A DNA stretch of 64,000 bases, from assembly GCA_965116715.1 (NCBI GenBank), contig OZ220724.1:496001-560000 (forward strand), written 5' to 3'. Origin of the DNA: Poriferisodalis sp965116715 (GTDB taxonomy: Bacteria > Actinomycetota > Acidimicrobiia > Acidimicrobiales > Poriferisodalaceae). Under the pieces are notes generated by a model, which saw only the letters and a program-made list of their open reading frames with translations, did no database searches and was not told the origin of the DNA. Position numbers and translations under genes: made by a program. Below, piece after piece: positions 25,347 through 34,308 of this stretch (its first letter is position 1; each line of letters begins with the position of its first letter).

Positions 25347-27058
25347 CGCGCTCTCACTGGAGCGAGCGTGCGCCGGCGCCAGCCTCCGTGCCGGACCGCG
25401 GCGACCGCCGGATATGCCGCGACGCTGAGTGCCACCGCCGCCGCGGTCACCGAGATGCGTCCGCCCAGCATGAGCAGTCCCGCAGTGACGCGTCCCAGCC
25501 CGTTCAGCGCGGCCAGGTGCCCAGTCGAACCCGCTGTGTCCAGCGCCGGTTCGACATTCGGCAGCGCCGGGTCGACGTACGACAGCGCCGGGCCGACATT
25601 TGACAGCGTCGACACGGTGTAGGTCAGTGCACCGACGATGTCGAGCCCACAGGCTCCCAGCACGATGGCAGCGGGAATGATCAGCAGCCCGACCAGCAGG
25701 AGTTCCCCGTTGATGCGGCTGATCGTCGTCTCAGCAATCGTCGAGCGGCCGAGCCGCAGTCGCTCGGCCAACGACGGGTAGATTGCCCGGCGCAGCTCAC
25801 GCCCGATGAACGAGGCGAACGTCAACAGGCGCACCACCTTGAAGCCGCCAGCCATCGATGCGCTCATGCCGCCGACCAGCATGAGCACCATCAGCACCGC
25901 CTGGCTGCCGGTCGACAGATCCACGAGCGATGTCGTGCTCGCGAAGCCCGTCGTGGAGATCACCGACACCACGGCGAACAGCGATTCGCGAATGTGGTCC
26001 GCGCCGAGCGTGCTCTGCCAGTCGAAGCCGTCGCCCCGCATCAGTGCCACCGCTACGGCGGACAGCACGATCAGTGTGACGTACAGCCTGAACTCGTAGC
26101 TCCGAATGAACCGGGCAAAGTCACGCCGCCGGATCGCCAGGAACATGAGTGGCAGGCTCACGCCGCCGGCTGCCATGCCGAAGATCGCCACCCATTCGAC
26201 AGCAGCCGAGTCGAAGTGGCCCAGCGAGTCTGCGTAGGTCGAGAATCCGCCGGTCGACGCAGTGGTCAGCGCATGCAGCCCGCTCTGCAGAACCGGAATG
26301 CCTGCCAGTGCGTAACCGACCGCTACCAGCACGGTCAGCGCTCCATAGAGCAGCAACAGGCGACCCATCGTGCCGGCGCTGCGCGGTGCCAGCCTGCGAG
26401 CCGAACGGGTCGCCACGCCCCCGTCGGCATCGAGGCCTCCCACACCGAGATGCGGCAATACCCGCACGAGCACCACGATGAACGCTGCCCCGCCCAGCCA
26501 TTGCCCGACGGCTCGCAGGGCCAGCATCCCGCCGCCGAGGTCCAGCTTCCCGTCTCCGAAGGCAGCCTCACCGATGGTCGTGCTGTTGGTACCGGTCACC
26601 GTCGCCGCGGCTTCGGCGAACGCCGTCGCCAACCCCGTCGGTTCCACTGCGCCGGTCGCGAGATGGGCAATCGCCACGGCAGCTACCGCTGCAAGCGCTC
26701 CCAGCACGAGCGCCGTCAACGTCTGGCGCTCGGTGACGCGTCGTTCGAACCTGCAGAGCCGGAGCAGCCCCAGGGCGAACACGGCGATCGCCGCGCCGGC
26801 GATCAGCAGCGGGACCGCGTCGGTGCCGGACTCGCCGCTTGCTGCAACCCGCCCCCCGACAAGCCAGTCGAAGAGTGCACACGCCGCGAATACCGGCAAG
26901 GCGGCGGCGAGCACCACGAGCACGATCACCGTCAGGGTCGACTCGTATGGCCCGCGTGCCCACCGGTGCAGGCCAGCATCTGCGGCCCGGACCATCCGCA
27001 CGACGAGCCGACGCAACCGCTCGCGCTCGGAAGCCCGGCGAGCCGGACGGGGTGTCAC
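25343..27058 (-). CDS. Second, divergent TrkH-like membrane protein
   Basis: 571 residues, clearly homologous to the next gene but with a longer N-terminus and altered pore loops. Loop 1 reads VTGTNSTTIGEAAFGDG (about 155-170) instead of the usual TGFTxTGAT pattern. Loops 2 (TTASTGGFSTYADS) and 3 (VISTTGFASTTS) are normal. Loop 4 (LSNVGPAL) is followed by an in-frame repeat expansion at 25541-25612. It overlaps trkA upstream and trkH downstream by 4 nt each. It may form a heterodimer with TrkH; this is inference. Confidence 0.85.
   Translation of the reverse strand: MTPRPARRASERERLRRLVVRMVRAADAGLHRWARGPYESTLTVIVLVVLAAALPVFAACALFDWLVGGRVAASGESGTDAVPLLIAGAAIAVFALGLLRLCRFERRVTERQTLTALVLGALAAVAAVAIAHLATGAVEPTGLATAFAEAAATVTGTNSTTIGEAAFGDGKLDLGGGMLALRAVGQWLGGAAFIVVLVRVLPHLGVGGLDADGGVATRSARRLAPRSAGTMGRLLLLYGALTVLVAVGYALAGIPVLQSGLHALTTASTGGFSTYADSLGHFDSAAVEWVAIFGMAAGGVSLPLMFLAIRRRDFARFIRSYEFRLYVTLIVLSAVAVALMRGDGFDWQSTLGADHIRESLFAVVSVISTTGFASTTSLVDLSTGSQAVLMVLMLVGGMSASMAGGFKVVRLLTFASFIGRELRRAIYPSLAERLRLGRSTIAETTISRINGELLLVGLLIIPAAIVLGACGLDIVGALTYTVSTLSNVGPALSYVDPALPNVEPALDTAGSTGHLAALNGLGRVTAGLLMLGGRISVTAAAVALSVAAYPAVAAVRHGGWRRRTLAPVRAR
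25541..25612 (-). repeat. 21-bp in-frame tandem repeat after the fourth pore loop
   Basis: Units beginning CAGCGCCGG start at 25541, 25562 and 25583, with a decayed fourth at 25604, all 21 bp apart. In the protein this gives SNVGPAL-SYVDPAL-PNVEPAL, so the filter-adjacent motif NVGPAL has been copied twice with drift. The paralogous TrkH lacks the expansion. Confidence 0.85.
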
Positions 27059-28398
27059 CGAAAGGCCTGCTTGACCTCGTCCACGCAGTCAGGCGTCACA
27101 AAGGCGACCACGTGGTCCCGCGCCCTCAGCTCGCTCCGGCCCCGGGCGATGCGAGCCTTGCCGTCCCGCAGGATCGCCGCGAGCAGCATCTGGCCCGGCA
27201 GGTGCAGATCCCTCACGACCGATCCGTCTGCCCGAGAACCTGCCCCCACCTCGAACTCCAACACCTCGACGTCGCCTTGGAGGAACGTCGCGACTGCCGT
27301 GACGTCTCCGCGCACCATTCGCAACACCATGTTGGCGCTGGCCGTGCGCGGCGAGAGTGCGGCATCGATGCCCACCTGCTGCAGCAACGGCAGCAGGGAC
27401 AGGCGGTGCACGACGGCGATGGCCTCGCTGGCGCCCTCGGACTTGGCGTACAGGCAGGCCAGCACGTTGGCATCGTCCTCGCCGGTCACGGCGACCACCG
27501 CGTCGAAGGTGCCGATGCCCTCGCGCTCCAGTACGTCGATATCTGTGATGTCGCCATGCAGCACCAGCGCGCCTGCGTGGCGCTCGCTGAGCTCGAGGCA
27601 GCGTTCGTGGACCAGTTCGATGATGACGACCTCGATATGGCGCTCCAACAGCCGACCCGCCAGCAGGCCGGCAGTCCGGCCGCCGCCCAGGATCATCACG
27701 CGACGCAGGTCAGAGCGGTGAAGTCCCATGATCTTCATGAGCTCGCGCCGGCCCTGACGCCGGCAGACCACTCGCAGCAGGTCATTCGGCTGCAGGGTCG
27801 TCTCGCGGCGCATCACGGTGGTCTCCCCGTCACGCGACAGCGCGCCGAAGATGAAGTCCCATTCCGGTTCGTAGAAGGCGCCGACCTCCGCCATGGTCAT
27901 GCCGACGAGCGGCGCCTCGTCTGCGAGGCGAGCACCGACGACGAGGACCTCGCCGTTGGCCAGCTCGTTGATGTCCGACGCACCGTGATACACGAGCAGA
28001 TCCATGATGGAGTCGGCGGTCTGCTCATCAGGATCGAGCACCAGGTCGACGCCGATGGCGTTGCGCAGGCTGCGGCCCGACGCACCTCGCAGGTCGCTGT
28101 CCTGCAGCCGGGCAACCGTGGCGGGGACGCCACTCTGCTTGGCCTGCATGCACGCCAGCAGATTCACCTCATCGGAGTCGGTGACCGCAACCACCACCTC
28201 GGCACGTTCGAGACCGGCCTCGTCGAGCACGCGGGGATTCGTGCCGCTGCCGTGCACCGTCAGCAAGTCAACCTCTGAGGCGAGCGCAGCGAGCCGGCCA
28301 GAGTGCTGATCGACGACGACGACGTCGTTTCCCTCACGGCTCAGACGCTCGGCGATGTAGCTTCCGACCTCGCCGGCGCCCACCACGAGAATCCTCAC
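27055..28398 (-). CDS. trkA: Trk system potassium uptake regulator TrkA
   Basis: Cytoplasmic nucleotide-binding subunit gating TrkH. 447 residues forming two RCK-N/RCK-C tandem units. Rossmann starts are MRILVVGAGEVGSYIAERLSREG (1-23) and RRVMILGGGRTAGLLAGRLLERH (about 231-253). Each is followed by an acidic strand end (VVVVDQ, VVIIEL) and an HGSGTN/HGDITD segment. The gene heads a three-gene minus-strand operon with the two TrkH genes and is divergent from glpK. Confidence 0.93.
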   Translation of the reverse strand: MRILVVGAGEVGSYIAERLSREGNDVVVVDQHSGRLAALASEVDLLTVHGSGTNPRVLDEAGLERAEVVVAVTDSDEVNLLACMQAKQSGVPATVARLQDSDLRGASGRSLRNAIGVDLVLDPDEQTADSIMDLLVYHGASDINELANGEVLVVGARLADEAPLVGMTMAEVGAFYEPEWDFIFGALSRDGETTVMRRETTLQPNDLLRVVCRRQGRRELMKIMGLHRSDLRRVMILGGGRTAGLLAGRLLERHIEVVIIELVHERCLELSERHAGALVLHGDITDIDVLEREGIGTFDAVVAVTGEDDANVLACLYAKSEGASEAIAVVHRLSLLPLLQQVGIDAALSPRTASANMVLRMVRGDVTAVATFLQGDVEVLEFEVGAGSRADGSVVRDLHLPGQMLLAAILRDGKARIARGRSELRARDHVVAFVTPDCVDEVKQAFR

Positions 28399-28486
28399 AA
28401 TCTGCGAATCTACTCAGCAGCACCGTTGCGTCCCGTCATCCTGCGTGGCTGCAACGCCATGCTCGACCGCTCCATCGGAGGACCGA

Positions 28487-29986
28487 ATGGCACTTGTCGT
28501 GGCAATCGACGCGGGCACGACAGGGGTGCGCTCGATGGCGGTGAACGAGACCGGCACCGAGCTTGCCTACGCCTACCGGCCGTTCGCGCAGCACTACCCC
28601 GGACCGGGTCTGGTCGAGCATGATGCGAACGAGATCTGGCAGGCCACAGCAGCCACGCTGGACGATCTCTGTACCAGTCTGCGGGAGCTCGGCGATGGCC
28701 GGATGCCGGCGGTGGCCGCCATCGGCATCACCAATCAGCGGGAAACGGTCGTGACATGGGACCGCCGCTCGGGCGAGCCGCTGGCGCGCGCGCTGGTCTG
28801 GCAGGACGTCCGCACAGCGGCGCGCTGCGAGGAGCTGGACGCCGCCGGTCATCTGCCCGAGGTGCGGCAGCGAACCGGCCTCGTGCTCAGCCCATACTTC
28901 AGCGGCACCAAAGCCGAATGGCTCCTGCGTCACGGAGGTGTGCGCGCACACCCGGATCTGGCCATCGGAACGGTGGACAGCTGGTTGATGTGGAAGCTGA
29001 GCGGGGGCGCTGCGTTCACCACGGATCCGACGAATGCGTCGCGCACGCTGCTGTACGACATCGTCACGGGAGACTGGTCCGCGTCCATGTGCGACCTGCT
29101 GTCGGTGCCTGAGGAGTCCTTGGCCGAGATCCGCCCGTCGGTCGGCCGCTTCTGCCGCACCGCCGATACCACTGCCTTGGGTCCGGGCATCGCAGTGAGC
29201 GGCGTGGCTGGAGATCAGCAAGCCGCCCTGTTCGGGCAGGGCTGCCACGACGTCGGCATGGCCAAGAACACCTACGGCACCGGATCATTCGTGTTGATGA
29301 ACGTCGGCGACATGTGCCCAGAGCCCATCGATGGGCTGCTCACCACCGTGGCGTGGGACCTCGGCGCGGGCCCGATCTACGCGCTCGAAGGCTCGATCTT
29401 CGCCACGGGCGCGGCCGTGGGCTGGCTGACCAGCATTCTCGACGGTGCTGCTGATCCGGCGGCAGTGGAGACGCTCGCCCGCAGCGTCCCCGACAGCGCC
29501 GGCGTCGTGGTGGTGCCGGCATTCGCCGGACTGGGCAGCCCCTGGTGGGACCCGGGCGCTCGCGGAGCGATCATGGGCCTGACATTTGCCACCACGCCGG
29601 CGCACATTGCACGGGCCACGATCGAGTCCATGGCCCTGCAGACCCGTGATGTCACCGAAGCAATGAGCGCGGGCGCCGGCCGCGATATCGCCGAGCTCAG
29701 GATCGACGGCGGCGCGGCGGTGAACGACCTGCTCTGCAGCATCCAAGCCGACCAGCTCGGCGTCGCAGTCAGCCGGCCTGTGGTGACCGAGACCACCGCC
29801 CTGGGCGCAGCAATGCTGGCCGGCCTCGCAGAGGGCGTGTGGTCATCCCACGCCGAAGCGGCGTCGGTATGGCGGCTCGACCGGCGATTCGAGCCGTCAG
29901 CCGATCGAGCCGCCCCAGACGAGCTACACCGCAGATGGCGGGCAGCGCTGCGGCGAACGCTGCGCTGGTCACCCGACGAAACCTGA
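28487..29986 (+). CDS. glpK: Glycerol kinase
   Basis: Phosphorylates glycerol to sn-glycerol 3-phosphate. 499 residues from ATG 28487, preceded by a strong GGAGG (28477-28481) at 5-nt spacing, which decides the start over an upstream in-frame ATG. FGGY-family motifs: DAGTTGVRSMAV (about 6-17), GITNQRETVVTWDRRSG, LSPYFSGTKAEWLL and GVAGDQQAALFGQG, whose Arg/Glu, Tyr and Asp match the glycerol-contacting residues of the family. NTYGTGSFVLMN is also present. No glpF or glpD lies nearby. Confidence 0.93.
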   Translation: MALVVAIDAGTTGVRSMAVNETGTELAYAYRPFAQHYPGPGLVEHDANEIWQATAATLDDLCTSLRELGDGRMPAVAAIGITNQRETVVTWDRRSGEPLARALVWQDVRTAARCEELDAAGHLPEVRQRTGLVLSPYFSGTKAEWLLRHGGVRAHPDLAIGTVDSWLMWKLSGGAAFTTDPTNASRTLLYDIVTGDWSASMCDLLSVPEESLAEIRPSVGRFCRTADTTALGPGIAVSGVAGDQQAALFGQGCHDVGMAKNTYGTGSFVLMNVGDMCPEPIDGLLTTVAWDLGAGPIYALEGSIFATGAAVGWLTSILDGAADPAAVETLARSVPDSAGVVVVPAFAGLGSPWWDPGARGAIMGLTFATTPAHIARATIESMALQTRDVTEAMSAGAGRDIAELRIDGGAAVNDLLCSIQADQLGVAVSRPVVTETTALGAAMLAGLAEGVWSSHAEAASVWRLDRRFEPSADRAAPDELHRRWRAALRRTLRWSPDET

Positions 29987-30001
29987 CAGACACAGATGCC
30001 A

Positions 30002-30082
30002 CAGCGGTGGCGGCGGCGGGGGGACTCTGCGAGGTTGGAACCTGCTGGATTCCCGGAGCAGAGGCCCTCCGCCGCCGCCGCT
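30002..30082 (-). repeat. Intergenic compound palindrome, copy B, plus a half-arm at 30092-30110
   Basis: The core is identical to other copies in the opposite orientation (CTCTGCGAGGTTGGAACCTG then CTGGATTCCCGGAGCAGAG). The outer arms are built from GGC repeats (GGTGGCGGCGGCGGGGGG with CCCTCCGCCGCCGCCG) instead of GGAGGCGGCAGGGG, yet still mostly pair. It lies between the converging glpK and aminotransferase genes. A second, isolated right arm-like piece (GCCCTGCCGTTCCCACAGC) follows at 30092-30110. Confidence 0.8.
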
Positions 30083-30116
30083 GCGGGACTTGCCCTGCCG
30101 TTCCCACAGCGGGACG

Positions 30117-31301
30117 TCAACCCGGCGGGGTCAGCTGATCCAGTGCCCCGCGCAGCTGGCTGATCGCCTGGCGGATCCGATGCTCATTCTCGACCAGCGC
30201 AAAGCGCACATGACCCTCGCCGCCGGGGCCGAAGCCGATGCCCGGGGACAGAGCGACGTTCGCCTCTGAGACCAGCAGCTTGCAGAAGTCGACCGATCCC
30301 ATGTGGCGGTACGGCTCAGGGATCTTGGCCCACGCGAACATGGTCCCCTTCGGCGGCGCAAGCTCCCAGCCGATGCGGCCCAGCCCGCGCACCAGGACAT
30401 CTCGACGGTTGCGGTAGGTCTCCCGCACCTCGCTGGGAAAGTCCCGATCTTCATTCATAACCACCGTCGCAGCGATCTGGATCGGCTGGAACGTGCCGTA
30501 GTCGAGGTAACTCTTGAGCTTGGCAAGTGCGGCGATCACCTCGGCATTGCCCACGCAGAACGCGACTCGCCATCCCGCCATCGAGAACGACTTGGTGAGG
30601 CTGTAGAACTCGACGGCCACCTCCTTCGCTCCCTCGGCCTGCAGGATCGACGGCGGTTCATAGCCGTCGAAGCCCAGGTCGGCGTAGGCAAAGTCGTGAA
30701 CGAGCAGAACTTCCCGCTCGCGCGCGAAGTCCACGATGCGCTGCATGAACTCCAGATCGACACAGGCCGTAGTGGGGTTGTGCGGAAACGACAGCACGAT
30801 CACCCGTGGCCGCGGCCAGGAGTACTCGAATCTCTCGACCAGCCGTTCGAAGAACGTCTCGCCGACGTCTAGTGGCACTTCTCGCACGCTCGCGCCGGTG
30901 AACAGCGGCCCGAAGATGTGAATCGGATAGGAGGGCGCCGGCACCAGGCAGGCGTCCCCAGGTGCCAGCAAGGTCCACATCAGATGCGAGAAGCCCTCCT
31001 TGGCACCGATCGTGTTGATGATCTCGGTGTCGGGATCGAGCTCGACGTTCCACTTGCGCTGGTACAGGTCGCCAACGGCGGCGCGCAGCTTGGGGATGCC
31101 GCGACTGGCCGAGTACCGGTGGTTACGGGCGTTGAGCGCAGCCTCCGCCAGCTTCTTCACGGCACGCTCGGGCGACGGCAGGTCAGGGTTGCCGAATCCC
31201 AAGTCGATGACGTCGGCACCGGCCCGCCGGCGCTCGATCTTGAGGGTGTCGATGATGGTGAAGACGTACGGCGGCAGGCCACCGATGCGGCGGAATTCCA
31301 T
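30117..31301 (-). CDS. Class I/II aminotransferase, AlaC/DapC-like
   Basis: PLP-dependent aminotransferase, 394 residues from ATG 31301. The longer frame upstream overlaps the SRPBCC gene and is rejected. Features: DVIDLGFGNPDLPSPERAV near the N-terminus, HRYSASRGIPKLRAAV, SFPHNPTTACV, HDFAYADLGFDGY and the Schiff-base lysine in SLTKSFSMAGWR. The subgroup resembles alanine-synthesising and LL-DAP-type aminotransferases; the substrate is not decidable here. Confidence 0.88.
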   Translation of the reverse strand: MEFRRIGGLPPYVFTIIDTLKIERRRAGADVIDLGFGNPDLPSPERAVKKLAEAALNARNHRYSASRGIPKLRAAVGDLYQRKWNVELDPDTEIINTIGAKEGFSHLMWTLLAPGDACLVPAPSYPIHIFGPLFTGASVREVPLDVGETFFERLVERFEYSWPRPRVIVLSFPHNPTTACVDLEFMQRIVDFAREREVLLVHDFAYADLGFDGYEPPSILQAEGAKEVAVEFYSLTKSFSMAGWRVAFCVGNAEVIAALAKLKSYLDYGTFQPIQIAATVVMNEDRDFPSEVRETYRNRRDVLVRGLGRIGWELAPPKGTMFAWAKIPEPYRHMGSVDFCKLLVSEANVALSPGIGFGPGGEGHVRFALVENEHRIRQAISQLRGALDQLTPPG

Positions 31302-31326
31302 GGCGCTGGCGGCTTCCCCGGTCGCC

Positions 31327-31779
31327 CTAGCTCGCAGGCCCGGATTCGAGCCGCGCCGCGAAGTCGGCGAGCGCAGTGTGCGCGATGCGTCGCTCTGCAC
31401 GGCGCTTGACAAACCCGGGCAGGGGCACGGCCAATTCCAGGGCGAGCTGGTAGAGCACTTCGGTGCGGCCAGGCTCGGCTGCCGGGTTGAACTCGTACCT
31501 GCCGTCGAGCTGCTTGAGGACGTCGCCATCGACCAGCTTCCACGAGATCCGGTGCGGCGCTCCACCGTGGTCATAGGCGAGCGTGTAGCGAGCCGACCGT
31601 CCCAGCGCTTCGACGCGAAACGAGGCCTGCGCCGCCCGCCCGTCCGGATCGCTCTCGATCACCGTTGCGGAAGAGACGTCGGTTGCCCATTCCGGATAGC
31701 GCTCGATGTCGGAGATGAGCGCGTAGCAGTCTTCGGGCGATGCTGTCACGACCGTGGTCATGGTCATCTCGTCGATCAT
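31327..31779 (-). CDS. SRPBCC (polyketide cyclase/START-like) family protein
   Basis: About 150 residues. The start is uncertain: ATG 31779 is chosen, GTG 31809 and ATG 31767 are possible. The N-terminal VVTASPEDCYALISDIERYPEWATDVSSATV is the standard SRPBCC opening, with a helix-grip fold expected. No catalytic residues can be assigned; such proteins bind lipophilic ligands. It lies 25 nt upstream of the aminotransferase on the same strand. Confidence 0.8.
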   Translation of the reverse strand: MIDEMTMTTVVTASPEDCYALISDIERYPEWATDVSSATVIESDPDGRAAQASFRVEALGRSARYTLAYDHGGAPHRISWKLVDGDVLKQLDGRYEFNPAAEPGRTEVLYQLALELAVPLPGFVKRRAERRIAHTALADFAARLESGPAS

Positions 31780-31915
31780 CGTCGCATCCCACGTTCTCTC
31801 AATATGCACGGTGCTGCCGGGCTTCCATTGTCTCAGGATCGCGTCCGTCAGTGGCTCATATTCACCGCATCTTCACGGTTCTGACACTCACCGTCGCCGC
31901 TGGCGAGGCGCCCCG

Positions 31916-33028
31916 TCAGCCCAGGGCCGCTTCGAGCTTGGCTGCCAACCCGTCGTAGGAGAATCTCTGCTCAACGGCTTGGCGGGCCGCGCGCCCCATC
32001 GCGGCACCTCGGTCATCGCGCAACAGCAGGTCGTCAATGGCGGCGGCCACGTCGTCGGGGTGCGCGGGCCGATCCACCACGAACCCGGTCCGGCCGTGAG
32101 CCACTGCCTCGTGGCTGCCGCCCGATCGACCTGCCACCGCGGGCACCCCGCATGCCGCAGCCTCGACGAACACGATGCCGAACCCCTCCTGCTCAAGGCC
32201 GGCCCACCGGCTGCGGCACGGCGCCGCGAACACATCGCCCATTGCCATGAACAGCGGGACGTCGTCGCCGCTGATGCGGCCCAGGAACACGACCGGGGCT
32301 TCGCAGCGCCGGGCCAGCCGTTCCAGCCGCCGCCGGTCGCGTCCGGCGCCTGCAATCGCCAACTGCAGACCGGGATGTTTCGAGGCCAGCCCCGACACGG
32401 CGTCGATGACCACATCGAAGCCCTTGCGCGGCACCAACCTGCTCAAGCAGACGACCAGCGGGCCCGGGTCGACGCCGAACTTCTGGCGGACGTGCAGCCG
32501 TTCGTCGGCTTCGAGCGGCACGAACCGGCTGGTGTCGACCCCGGGGGGCACCTCAGTGACCGGCAGCACCTGAGATGCGCACCGTTCCGCCTCGCCCGCC
32601 GCGTAGCCGCCCGCCGAGATCACCATCTCAGCTTCACGAAGCACCCCAGACAGCACAGCAGACAGGCCGGGCAGACGCGCCGGCACCGTCACCTCGGCAC
32701 CGTGGAGCACCACGCCGTAGGGCAAGCCGAGCCGGGGTCCCAGCGCGCCGAGGGGCAGAGCCGGATCCAGCAGCACGATCTCGGCGCCGACCTCGTCGGC
32801 CACGGCGCGGATCCGTTTGACCAAGCCCGGATGCGGCAGCAGCACCCGATCCGGAGTCCTGACGATCCGCATCGGCTGCACAGCGTCGAATGGGGCAGCG
32901 CCGCGGTGAGGTGTCGTGAGCACCGTGGTGCCGTCGGGCGGCAGGCGACGCCACAGTTCCCACAGGTAGCTCTGGATGCCACCGACCTTGGGCGGGAAGT
33001 CGTTGGTGACGAGCAGATGGGAGCGCAT
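31916..33028 (-). CDS. pimB: GT4 glycosyltransferase, PimB-type mannosyltransferase
   Basis: 370 residues. The N-terminal VTNDFPPKVGGIQSYLWEL (7-25) is the signature of actinobacterial PimB, which adds the second mannose to phosphatidylinositol mannoside at the cytoplasmic membrane face. GT-B features: VLHGAEVTVPARLPG, VPPGVDTSRFVP, VCLSRLVPRKGFDVVIDAV and the nucleotide-sugar motif EGFGIVFVEAAACGVPAVAG. It overlaps queG by an ATGA. The acceptor is inferred from the N-terminal motif; another lipid-linked mannosyl transfer is possible. Confidence 0.8.
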   Translation of the reverse strand: MRSHLLVTNDFPPKVGGIQSYLWELWRRLPPDGTTVLTTPHRGAAPFDAVQPMRIVRTPDRVLLPHPGLVKRIRAVADEVGAEIVLLDPALPLGALGPRLGLPYGVVLHGAEVTVPARLPGLSAVLSGVLREAEMVISAGGYAAGEAERCASQVLPVTEVPPGVDTSRFVPLEADERLHVRQKFGVDPGPLVVCLSRLVPRKGFDVVIDAVSGLASKHPGLQLAIAGAGRDRRRLERLARRCEAPVVFLGRISGDDVPLFMAMGDVFAAPCRSRWAGLEQEGFGIVFVEAAACGVPAVAGRSGGSHEAVAHGRTGFVVDRPAHPDDVAAAIDDLLLRDDRGAAMGRAARQAVEQRFSYDGLAAKLEAALG

Positions 33029-34224
33029 CAGCCGGCCGCGCGCCGCGCGGGCACCGATCTGGCGAGTTCTGCTGCCACGAGACCGTCCGGATCGTGATCA
33101 CCGAGCCCGGCGCATCGCGCTTCGGCAACGAGGTCCGCACGCCCTAGCCGGCGTGCCGCCCACACCGCATGCCCCGCAACGACGTCCGACGGTGACGACA
33201 GTGACCTGCGCAGCACCGCCTCGACGGCGGTCGAGCAAGGATCGCCGACGTTCCCGAGCACGATGAGTGCGTTGCGCCGCAGGTAGCAGGGTTGCCGGCG
33301 CGGCACGTACCAGTGGCCGAACGCCGTCATGAGTTCGTCGTCGGTCATCTGCAGCAGGTCGATGACGTCGACCGAGCCGCCGCGGGTCGCGCTGTCGCGG
33401 CGTGGGCGCAGCCGAACCGGCTGACTGCTCTGAACTGCGACGTTGCGCCGGGGTGCTGTTGCGGGATCGTTGAAGGGGCAGACGGCCTGGCAGTCATCGC
33501 AGCCATAGAGACGATCCCCGAGAGCGACGCGATGTTCAGGCGGGAAGGCCCCCGGCGCTTGCACCAGCCATGCCAGGCAGCGGTTGGCATCGAGCACACC
33601 GGCCGTGTCCAGCGCGCCCGTCGGGCAGGCCGACTGGCACAGGTGGCAGGTGCCACAGCCGTCGGCCTGCGTGTGCGCGGACACCGGCAGCTCAGCAGTC
33701 GTGATCACCGAGCCCAGCACGGTCCACGACCCCAGTTCGGCCGACAGCAGCATCGTGTTGTGGCCGAGCCATCCCAATCCGGCACGGGCTGCAGCCGCCC
33801 GATCGACCAGGCGATTGTCATCACACACCGCGACGGCGTCGAAACCGCTGCGCTGCAACACCTCGCAGATGCGATCGAGGCCATCCCGCAGTGCCCCGTA
33901 GGCGTCGTTCGTCACATACGCCGCCACGGCGCCCCGGCGGCCGGTGTCTTGAGCGGCAGCAGCAGTATCCGGCGGCTCGTAGGTGCGCGCGCACACCACG
34001 ATGCTGCGGGCTCCTGTGAGGATCTGCTCGGGAGTCGTTGATCGCTCGGGCCTCCCGTAGGTGAACCACATGCCCGCATGCAGACCGGCCGCCTTGCGCT
34101 CATCGATCGCTCGACGCGCCTGTGCGAACGGCGTTGTGTCGGTGACGCCGACGGCATCGAGACCCGCTCGCGCCGCAACCTGCCGGATCTGGGTGAGCAA
34201 CATGTGGTCTGCACCAGCGGCCAT
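33028..34224 (-). CDS. queG: Epoxyqueuosine reductase QueG
   Basis: Last step of tRNA queuosine synthesis; a cobalamin- and iron-sulfur-dependent reductase. 398 residues. N-terminal cobalamin-binding fold (VGVTDTTPFAQARRAIDER, MWFTYGRPERSTTPEQILTGARSIVV). Two 4Fe-4S motifs are intact: CGTCHLCQSACP and CDDCQAVCP. The C-terminal HEAT-like region (YLRRNALIVLGNVG, VVAGHAVWAARRLG) matches full-length QueG. No other queuosine genes are in the window. Divergent from the kinase gene. Confidence 0.92.
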   Translation of the reverse strand: MAAGADHMLLTQIRQVAARAGLDAVGVTDTTPFAQARRAIDERKAAGLHAGMWFTYGRPERSTTPEQILTGARSIVVCARTYEPPDTAAAAQDTGRRGAVAAYVTNDAYGALRDGLDRICEVLQRSGFDAVAVCDDNRLVDRAAAARAGLGWLGHNTMLLSAELGSWTVLGSVITTAELPVSAHTQADGCGTCHLCQSACPTGALDTAGVLDANRCLAWLVQAPGAFPPEHRVALGDRLYGCDDCQAVCPFNDPATAPRRNVAVQSSQPVRLRPRRDSATRGGSVDVIDLLQMTDDELMTAFGHWYVPRRQPCYLRRNALIVLGNVGDPCSTAVEAVLRRSLSSPSDVVAGHAVWAARRLGRADLVAEARCAGLGDHDPDGLVAAELARSVPARRAAG

Positions 34225-34308
34225 CGCTCAAGTGTGCCGAATCAACGAGCAAGCTCTGCGCCCACGCATCGTCTTATGCTGGAACTGGCTCGAGGGTCGG
34301 CCGGTGCG

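Noticed and set aside
25541..25612. CRISPR-like short repeats
   Set aside because: The 21-bp units are contiguous, without spacers, and lie in frame within a conserved membrane protein gene.
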